From Planosporangium mesophilum (GTDB lineage: Bacteria > Actinomycetota > Actinomycetes > Mycobacteriales > Micromonosporaceae): a DNA stretch of 64,000 nt. Below, piece after piece: positions 58,486 to 64,000 of this stretch. The translations under genes were made by a program, and so were the position numbers. Numbering within the stretch: position 1 is the stretch's first letter; each line of letters opens with the position of its first letter. The notes beneath the pieces were generated by a model. It was given only the letters and a program-made list of their open reading frames with translations, ran no database searches and was not told the DNA's origin. Where the stretch lies: positions 115,600 through 179,599 of the forward strand of contig NZ_BOON01000031.1 of assembly GCF_016863255.1 (NCBI RefSeq), given 5' to 3'.

Positions 58486-59861
58486 CGGTCGTACGTTACC
58501 TGTGCCTGGCGGTGCCTCTTGCGCTGACGCTCGTCGCGGCCAAGGTGGAACGCGAGCGCACGGCCAGGGCCGCGGCGCTGTTGGCCTTCATCGCAGCTGC
58601 CGTCGGACTCGCCGCGCTGCAGGAATTCGCGCGACTGGCAAAATGGTGGACCTTCACCCCGGTCGAGGGGGCGTTTCGTGGGATGCCTGTCGACCTGTGG
58701 ATCGGGTGGGCGGCGCTGTGGGGTCCGGTGCCGGTCCTCCTGCGACGGTTCCTGCCACTGCCGATGGTGATGGGCCTGCTGCTGTGGCTGGACGCGGCGA
58801 CGATGCCGGCGCTGGAGCCGCTGGTCCACCTCGGGCCGCACTGGCTGCTCGGCGAAGCCGTCGGTCTGCTGACCGTGGGGCTGCTGGCGCAGCTGCTCGG
58901 CCGGTGGTCCGCCGACCGGCGGCACCTCGGCGCCCGGGTGCTGCTGCAGATGACGGTCTTCGCCGTCATGACACTGTGGCTCGTGCCCACCGCGGCGTTC
59001 GAACTCGGCGACGGCTCCTGGACGCGGCTGACCCGCCTGTCCGGGCAGTGGCTGTTCGCCATCGCCCAGCTGGGTCTGCTTCTCGCGGTACCGGCGTTGA
59101 GCGCGGTACGGGAGTTCGCCGTCCGTGGCGGCGGGACGCCCTATCCGTGGGACCCGCCCCGGCAGATGGTCACCACCGGCCCGTACGCGTATGTCGCCAA
59201 CCCCATGCAGATCAGCGCCGTCACGCTGTTGCTGCTGACCGCCGCCGTGACCCGCAGTACGTCCCTCGCCACCGCGGCGCTGACCGCCGCCGCGTTCTCC
59301 GCCGGTGTGGCGAGCCGACACGAGCACGAGGATCTGAGCAGCCGGTTCGGGCAGAACTGGCACGAGTACCGGCACAAGGTGCGCGCCTGGTGGCCACGGT
59401 GGACGCCTTACCTGCCTGAGGCGCCGGCCACCCTGTGGCTCGACGATGACTGTGGGCCGTGCGCCGCCACCACGGGCTTCCTCCAACGCCGGCGCCCGGC
59501 GGAACTGACCCTGGCACCGGCCCGCGAGCATGAGCAGCCGCTGTGGCGAGCTCAGTACGCGGGCGGCGACGGCCACAGCGAACGGGGGGTGGCCGCCGTC
59601 GCCCGCGGACTGGAACATGTCAACCTGGCCTGGGCGTACTTAGGCTGGCTGCTGCGACTGCCCGGGATCGGCTGGCTCGCACAGGTGGTGACGGACGCGA
59701 TGATCGCGCCGCCGCACCTGGCCGGGTCGCCCGCAACCCGTACGCGAGGAGAGGGATGTCCGACACAAAGCAACGACTGCTCAACGGGGCACTCGCCGCC
59801 ATCCGAGAGCACGGCATCGCAGGCGTCTCCGCCCGTACCATCGCCGCCGCCGCTGGCGTGA
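58482..59861 (+). CDS. ICMT/PEMT-like membrane methyltransferase fused to DCC (DUF393) thiol-disulphide domain
   Basis: From GTG 58482 the 459-residue protein has about eight spans. Residues about 225-310 carry an isoprenylcysteine/phospholipid methyltransferase pattern (PPRQMVTTGPYAYVANPMQISAVTLLLLTAA and HEHEDLSSRFGQNWHEYRHKVRAWWPRW). Residues about 325-430 form a DCC-type domain (LWLDDDCGPCAATTGFL, then LRLPGIGWLAQVV). The fusion suggests a membrane enzyme with a thioredoxin-like redox part. The last 106 bases overlap the TetR gene in another frame and code for a low-complexity tail, so the natural stop may have been lost. Confidence 0.75.
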   Translation: MTVVRYLCLAVPLALTLVAAKVERERTARAAALLAFIAAAVGLAALQEFARLAKWWTFTPVEGAFRGMPVDLWIGWAALWGPVPVLLRRFLPLPMVMGLLLWLDAATMPALEPLVHLGPHWLLGEAVGLLTVGLLAQLLGRWSADRRHLGARVLLQMTVFAVMTLWLVPTAAFELGDGSWTRLTRLSGQWLFAIAQLGLLLAVPALSAVREFAVRGGGTPYPWDPPRQMVTTGPYAYVANPMQISAVTLLLLTAAVTRSTSLATAALTAAAFSAGVASRHEHEDLSSRFGQNWHEYRHKVRAWWPRWTPYLPEAPATLWLDDDCGPCAATTGFLQRRRPAELTLAPAREHEQPLWRAQYAGGDGHSERGVAAVARGLEHVNLAWAYLGWLLRLPGIGWLAQVVTDAMIAPPHLAGSPATRTRGEGCPTQSNDCSTGHSPPSESTASQASPPVPSPPPLA

Positions 59862-60388
59862 ATCAGGCACTGGTCTTCTACCACTTCGGCAGCGTCGACG
59901 ATCTGCTCGCCGCCGCCTGCACCACCAGTACCGCAGCACGGGTCACGCACTACTCGGAGCGGTTCGCCACCGTACGGTCGCTGCGTGAACTGCTCGACGT
60001 CGGTCGCGCGCTGCATGCGGAGGAGAGGAGTCTGGGAAACGTCTCGGTTCTGGCCCAGCTCCTCGCTGGCGCGCAGAACGACGAGCGGCTCGCCGCACCA
60101 ACCGCGGCTTCGTTACAACTGTGGATTGACGAGATCGAGTCGGTACTGCGCCGCGTCCTGGCCGGCTCCCCGTTCACCGAGATCGCCGACATACCGGGCC
60201 TCGCTCGCGCGGTCTCGGCTGCGTTCGTCGGCCTCGAACTGTATGAGGGAGTGGACCAGGCGGGCGCCCTGCAGGCGATGGCCGTCCTCGAACAATTGGC
60301 TGTCCTCGTCGAGATCGTCGACGACCTGGGACCCCTGGCACGACGAGCGTTACAAGCGAAGATCAACCGAGCGGCGCGAACCGCATGA
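59756..60388 (+). CDS. TetR-family regulator of the methyltransferase-fusion operon
   Basis: The ATG at 59756 has GAGGAGAGGG upstream and gives 210 residues. The TetR helix-turn-helix is LNGALAAIREHGIAGVSARTIAAAAGVNQALVFYHFGSVDDLLAAA (about 9-54), followed by a helical ligand domain. It starts inside the end of the fusion gene. It likely binds the TTGAGC-N4-GCTCAA pair at 57516 and 57550 and represses its own operon. The stop overlaps the start of a frameshifted remnant. Confidence 0.92.
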   Translation: MSDTKQRLLNGALAAIREHGIAGVSARTIAAAAGVNQALVFYHFGSVDDLLAAACTTSTAARVTHYSERFATVRSLRELLDVGRALHAEERSLGNVSVLAQLLAGAQNDERLAAPTAASLQLWIDEIESVLRRVLAGSPFTEIADIPGLARAVSAAFVGLELYEGVDQAGALQAMAVLEQLAVLVEIVDDLGPLARRALQAKINRAARTA

Positions 60389-60670
60389 CGGGTCACTCTG
60401 CGATGCCGCCCGATCCGGCCCCGTTCTGGGCGCTCGCGACGCTCACCTTCATCCTGCAGCCGTCCACTCCCCGTAACGCCGTCGACGTGCCAGACCGCAA
60501 CCCGGCACTGCAGGCGCTCGATCTGCTGCTACCGATCGTCAACTTCGGTTATGACGACGCTTGGAAAACCGACCGGGGCAACCAGATATGTCGCAGCCCT
60601 GTTGGTACTGTTTGGCTGGGTGCTGACCGCCGCGGTAGCCGCCGGGCTGACCCGCATCTTCAACCGTTAG
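60385..60670 (+). pseudogene. Frameshifted C-terminal remnant of a membrane protein
   Basis: From ATG 60385 the frame encodes MTGHSAMPPDPAPFWALATLTFILQ, then ALQALDLLLPIVNFGYDDAWK. A one-base shift near 60560 moves to another frame reading PTGATRYVAALLVLFGWVLTAAVAAGLTRIFNR and stop at 60668-60670. The combined reading matches the LLPIV-x-G-x-W ... VGWILTTAVAAGLTR end of actinobacterial membrane proteins seen in pentapeptide-type ORFs. Either the gene is broken or a sequencing indel occurred. The DNA 60671-60849 holds no gene. Confidence 0.6.
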
Positions 60671-60849
60671 GCGTTCGAAAACGCGCTCACATCGACCGAT
60701 CCGGTCGCCGGGACCGAGCAGTCAGCGGCGTGGGAGTGCGCGAGCACCATGATCACTAGAAGACCAATGCAGGTCTTCGAGACCGCTCATGTCGCCACGC
60801 TGGCGGACAACCGTGACCGAGTGCGCCTGCAAACGGCCTCCCCACGCGG

Positions 60850-61296
60850 TCAAGCAATTCGGTAGTACTTGTCGAGGAAAGCTGCGTAGCGTTCGGCGTC
60901 GTAAGACTCCTCCACCCACGCGATCTCGTCGAGGATCTCTCGGGCTTCATCGGTGCACAAAGTCGCGAGGTACTCCTTCGTCCTAGCGACGCCCGCCCCC
61001 AGCATCAGTTCCGCGTCGACGGCGCCGGTCGCGTCCATACTGGTGCGGCGGGCGCGGTGAACCAACAGCGCGTCCTCGACGGCGCCGGCGTGCCAGAGCT
61101 GGATGGCGCAGATCCGCATCAGCTGCGTGTTGCCGGGGACGGTGCCCATTCCACCGTAGATGTCCGCCTCGTGCCGGGTTTCGCGTATGAGGACATCCCG
61201 AACGATCGGGACCTGGTCGACGGCGACGCGCAAGCCGTAGGCTGCCAAATGCTGGTCGGCGTCCCACTCGTACTGGTCATCGATGTCCATCCCCAT
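60850..61296 (-). CDS. Small soluble protein of unknown function (148 aa)
   Basis: The product begins MGMDIDDQYEWDADQHLAAYGLRVAVDQ and has an all-helical look with an acidic surface (ARTKEYLATLCTDEAREILDEIAWVEESYDAERYAAFLDKYYRIA). No known domain is recognised. The ATG at 61296 has TAGGGCGC upstream. The longer open frame to 61437 lacks ribosome sites. Codon use is less GC3-biased than neighbouring genes, suggesting horizontal origin. Confidence 0.6.
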   Translation of the reverse strand: MGMDIDDQYEWDADQHLAAYGLRVAVDQVPIVRDVLIRETRHEADIYGGMGTVPGNTQLMRICAIQLWHAGAVEDALLVHRARRTSMDATGAVDAELMLGAGVARTKEYLATLCTDEAREILDEIAWVEESYDAERYAAFLDKYYRIA

Positions 61297-61442
61297 GCGC
61301 CCTATGTAGCAGGAGCAGAACGCATCTGCCAGACAGCGCTCGCGAACGGCGGCAGATCCGAATGAACCATGAGCCGTTCGCCAGGCAGAATTTCGCCAGC
61401 AGAATACTGTCACCGCGCTGGTTGACCTCCGGTGCAACGTGC

Positions 61443-61888
61443 TCAGCGGCGCCGGCGGTTCTTCTTTCCCCGTTTGCCGCGCAACTGCCTGGTGCTGCGT
61501 CGTGCACTCGGAAGAACCTTGTGGAAGGTGGCCGCGAGGCTTCGCAGTTGGGTGACCTCGATAGCGGCGTCTCGGTCGGCAGTCCGAGGTTGAGGCTCGC
61601 CGCGGTAGCGAGACCCGCTCAGCGACCCATCGGTCTCGTACAGCAGCAGCATCGACCGGCTCGACCGGGTCTGGTACTGCTTCGCGTCTATGTACTCAGG
61701 GAGGTGGTCGATGCTTGCCCCGTCAGGCACGGCCGCCGCAGTAAGCAGCCAGGGCCCGGCACTGGTGGCGCCGTGAGTAGTCAGGCTGCGCTCGATGTCG
61801 CCGCCACGCGCCTGGTGGCACTGCTCCCCCAGCTTCTTCCCGATGTCGCGTTGCGCGCTCTCACCCAGACCGACCAGGTCTGCGCCTA
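61443..61888 (-). pseudogene. 3' part of a host gene interrupted by the IS5-type element
   Basis: The frame from the element end to TCA at 61443-61445 encodes LGADLVGLGESAQRDIGKKLGEQ, then THGATSAGPWLLTAAAVPDGASIDHLPEYIDAKQYQ and ends in a highly basic KRGKKNRRRR tail. Codon use is coding-like. If bases 61889-63314 (element plus one TA) are removed, the frame joins without a stop to that at 63315-63468, giving PGWLR-LGADLVGLGE across the junction. The gene is therefore split by the insertion. Function not recognised. Confidence 0.75.
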
Positions 61889-61961
61889 GGGCCTGTCCTG
61901 CCGATCGTTGAAAGCAGATCGGGACAGTGGCGAGCCAGGCAGGAGCGTTAGGCTGCCGCGC

Positions 61962-62342
61962 GTGACGAGCCGGGTTGGCGACATCGTGATCGACTGTGCC
62001 GACCCCGAGCGGCTGGCCGACTTCTGGTGCCGAGTTCTCGGGTACCGGATCTTCGATCGAGACGAGACGGGGGTAGCGATCCGGGGTGCGACAGTCAGCC
62101 CCGACATCCTGTTCATCCGCGTCCCGGAACGCAAAACGACGAAGAACCGGATGCACTTCGATGTTTGCCCCACTGATCACAGCCAGGAGGAGGAGCTGGC
62201 CCGGCTGATCGATCTGGGTGCCAAACGGTCAGGCACCGTCGGCAGCGGGTCGTGGGTAGTGCTGGAAGACCCAGAGGGCAACGAGTTCTGCCTGATGTCG
62301 AAGCGGATCCCGCCGGAGCCAGCTCCGTTTCACGGTGCGTGA
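61962..62342 (+). CDS. VOC/glyoxalase-like protein carried inside the IS element
   Basis: GTG 61962 is preceded at 7 bases by TAGGCT, a leaderless-type -10. The 126-residue protein has a single VOC (glyoxalase-6-like) fold: VGDIVIDCADPERLADFWCRVLGYRIF, RMHFDVCPTDHSQEEELARLIDLGAK, VVLEDPEGNEFCLM. Such proteins are often of unknown substrate; some detoxify or bind small molecules. It is convergent with the transposase, 44 bases between stops, and is enclosed by the inverted repeats of the element. Confidence 0.88.
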   Translation: MTSRVGDIVIDCADPERLADFWCRVLGYRIFDRDETGVAIRGATVSPDILFIRVPERKTTKNRMHFDVCPTDHSQEEELARLIDLGAKRSGTVGSGSWVVLEDPEGNEFCLMSKRIPPEPAPFHGA

Positions 62343-62386
62343 ACAGCCGTAGGGCATGACGAGGGTGAGCAGGACGCGTTGTCTGG

Positions 62387-63294
62387 TCAGCGAAGCCAGA
62401 TGACGGCGGCGATGAGCACCAGGCTGGCGCGGTAGCTCGAGGCGCGTTTGGCGAACCGGGTGGCCGGGTCGCGCCACTGTTTGAGCCGGTTGAAGCAGCG
62501 TTCGACGACGTTGCGCTGTTTGTAGACCTCCCGGTCGAAGGCCGGTGGTCGTCCACCGGCGCTGCCCTTGGCGGCCCGGCGTTCGACCTGGTCGGACCGC
62601 TCGGGGATGGCGTGACGCAGGCCCCGGCGGCGCAGCGCCCGACGGGTGGAGTCATGGGCGTAGCCCTTGTCGGCGATCAGCAGGTCCGGGCGCTTGCGCG
62701 GCCGACCAGGGCCGGGCGCGTTGACGCTGATGGCATCCAGCAGCGGCAGCAGGTGCGGATTGTCGCCGGCCTGACCCGGGATGAGCAGGAACGCCAGCGG
62801 TCGGCCACGCCCGTCGACGGCCAGATGAATCTTCGTACTCAGCCCGCCCTCGGGACCGGCCGAGGGATTCACCTGCCTGCGTACCCACCGTCGCGCAATC
62901 CCGCCCCCAACCAGCGGATCCCCCTTTTTTTGCGGGCGCCCGCGGCATGCTGGTGCGCCCGCACGATCGAGGAGTCCACGCTGATCGTCCACTCCACCTG
63001 TTGGCCGTCGTCGTAGGTCTGGGCGTGCGCCAGGATCCGATCCCAGGTGCCGTCGGCGGTCCACCGGCGTAGCCGCTCGTGGCAGGTCTTCCACGGCCCG
63101 TACCGCTCCGGCAGGTCCCGCCACGGCGCCCCGGTACGCAGTTTCCACAGGATCCCGTTGATGACCTGGCGGTGATCGCGCCACCGGCCCGCACGCCCAT
63201 CGGACTTTGGCAACAGCGGCTCGATCACCGCCCACGCTTTGTCCGTCAACTCACCCCGACCGACCACCGACACATCATCGACGAACGCGTACAT
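62387..63294 (-). CDS. IS5-family transposase, two frames joined by -1 frameshift
   Basis: The first frame (63294 to 62869) encodes MYAFVDDVSVVGRGELTDKAWAVIEPLLP, with the first catalytic Asp in TISVDSSIVRAHQHA. The second frame (to 62387) encodes GGLSTKIHLAVDGRGRPLAFLL, LLIADKGYAHDSTRRALRRRG (second Asp) and YKQRNVVERCFNRLKQWRDPATRF (Glu). A run of seven A on the coding strand (62925-62931), followed by G, lies in the overlap, and a -1 slip there joins DDE parts into one protein. The ATG directly follows the right inverted repeat. Confidence 0.92.
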
Positions 63295-63314
63295 GATCGG
63301 CAGGACAGGCCCTA

Positions 63315-63468
63315 ACCGAAGCCACCCTGGTGATTTGGCCGACTCGCTCGCCGCCAGGTACTGCTCGACCCACGGCTCCTCCTGCCGGGTTGGCTTAGGT
63401 GCTTGGGTGCCTGAGAGACCGCCCGCTGCTGAACCGCGCGGCTTGCGGCATGACGGGGTGCCAGTCGG
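63315..63468 (-). pseudogene. 5' part of the interrupted host gene, start not evident
   Basis: The minus-strand frame in phase with the 61443-61888 fragment is open from 63468 to the element junction and encodes KPTRQEEPWVEQYLAASESAKSP. No ATG, GTG or TTG lies between the upstream in-frame TGA (63469-63471) and this region, so the original start must have been lost, be CTG, or lie in another frame after an indel. Confidence 0.5.
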
Positions 63469-63471
63469 TCA

Positions 63472-64000
63472 CGACGTGGCATGTGGCCACCGCTGATCTT
63501 GGAGGTCGTCGACCCATCGGCAGAAGGGGTCGTCCGAGCAGGGACACGAAATAGGCCGTACCCGCCAGCGTCGGGCCCTGATCCCCTGGTCTCTTGACCC
63601 CGTGGCCTCTTGATCCCCTGGCCTTCTGGTGCGGCGCCCGGTGGTCGGCGCCACGTCGCGTGAGGCATCCTAGGATGCTAGGTGTCTTGGGGTGGAGCGT
63701 CGGGCGGATCGATAGGCCCTGCCCCGCCCTGCACGGTTTGCTGCCTGTCTCCCCTGCCGCGCACGGCCGTGTGGCAGCGGCGACACCGGTGCCCTCGCGT
63801 ACCGGGGCTTGCCGTGGCCGACACCCGACTGTCCAACGTGGTCGGGTCGGTCCCCCCGACGCGCGTCTCGCCGTGCCCGGGCTCCGCCTGTTGTCATCGG
63901 ACCGGCGCATTCGCCCCGCAGTCCCCTGGTGCAGGCTCGCCGCACCGGTACTCGGCCGCGTGGCATCGTCGCGCCGGCCCCGCAGAGCATGTCGCGTCGC
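63472..64000. other. Region without a supported gene; palindrome CATCCTAGGATG
   Basis: No convincing gene was found in the last about 530 bases; long minus-strand frames have Arg/Gly-rich translations typical of non-coding high-GC DNA. CATCCTAGGATG (63666-63677) is a perfect 12-base palindrome followed by a second GCTAGG, in an A/T-richer island, and may be a regulatory or partition-type site. 63600-63640 shows short direct repeats (GATCCCCTGG, CTCTTGA). Confidence 0.35.

Larger units (their letters stand above)
61889..63312. mobile_element. IS5-family element with VOC passenger gene (1,424 bp)
   Basis: Both ends carry the same 18-bp perfect inverted repeat, GGGCCTGTCCTGCCGATC at 61889-61906 and its complement at 63295-63312, flanked by TA on each side (61887-61888, 63313-63314) as target duplication. 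Inside lie a frameshifted IS5-type transposase (minus strand, starting right after the right repeat) and a glyoxalase-like gene (plus strand). Removing the element restores a reading frame in the flanking gene, which supports the boundaries. A shorter unit starting at TAGGGC 62350 is an alternative but fits the interrupted gene less well. Confidence 0.75.

Noticed and set aside
62350..62386. TAGGGC as left end of a shorter IS without the VOC gene
   Set aside because: It matches the right repeat only partly, whereas 61889-61906 matches perfectly, has TA, and gives an in-frame host gene on excision. Kept as an alternative.
63395..63910. 171-codon minus-strand frame near the window end
   Set aside because: Arg/Pro/Gly-rich, no recognised domain, no ribosome site, and not in phase with the interrupted gene.

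Overview
The window is high-GC actinobacterial DNA. Frequent GTG starts, GTGA/ATGA stop-start overlaps and leaderless-type promoters fit this. A GsmA-like sporangiospore wall hydrolase with a TcrA-box-like element upstream points to a sporangium-forming member of the Micromonosporaceae, for example Actinoplanes or a relative. That placement is inference.

Layout. (1) 1-14.7 kb: the tail of a D-Ala-D-Ala dipeptidase, hypF on the plus strand, then a long minus-strand cluster for a group 1h (high-affinity, H2-scavenging) [NiFe] hydrogenase. In transcription order it carries an SIS isomerase, a HypC-like protein, a second SIS isomerase, small subunit, large subunit, a NifU/Rieske-like protein, DUF5947-like, DUF6084-like, an unknown 440-aa protein, an endopeptidase, two tiny membrane proteins, hypA, hypC, hypD and hypE. 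hypB is not in the window. (2) 15-21 kb: a membrane protein and a sugar-uptake operon (binding protein, two permeases, Gfo/Idh/MocA dehydrogenase, sugar isomerase). (3) 21-25.5 kb: TetR with divergent alkane hydroxylase, a MEDS-STAS/MEDS-ATPase signalling pair, and a LysE exporter. (4) 25.5-28.1 kb: an XRE/DUF6879-type regulatory module with three small divergent ORFs. (5) 28.2-39.4 kb: a small membrane protein, a DUF4232-type lipoprotein, an SIS-plus-ABC sugar operon, an M16-like membrane-anchored protein with its partner, a rhomboid-like protein, and an MFS transporter with GntR. (6) 39.4-47.1 kb: gsmA, a GH5 mannanase, an IS30 remnant, a GT2 glycosyltransferase, and a DrrAB-like exporter with a MerR regulator. 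(7) 47.3-55.3 kb: a TMEM175-like channel, a LacI regulator, an ABC sugar importer and a divergent GH3 beta-glucosidase with shared operator-like sites. (8) 55.5-64 kb: a WYL regulator and hydrolase, a TetR-controlled operon with a methyltransferase-DCC fusion, a frameshifted remnant, and an IS5-type element of 1,424 bp that carries a VOC/glyoxalase gene and interrupts a host gene.

How it works together. The hydrogenase cluster would oxidise trace H2. The HypCDEFA proteins build the Fe(CN)2CO centre and load nickel, and the endopeptidase trims the large-subunit tail. Three sugar importers all lack an ATPase gene, so they probably share a distant MsiK-type ATPase. The LacI/GH3/ABC block and the mannanase suggest plant-polysaccharide use. 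Long hairpins mark several gene ends. Domain and family names are from recognition only; no database search was run.
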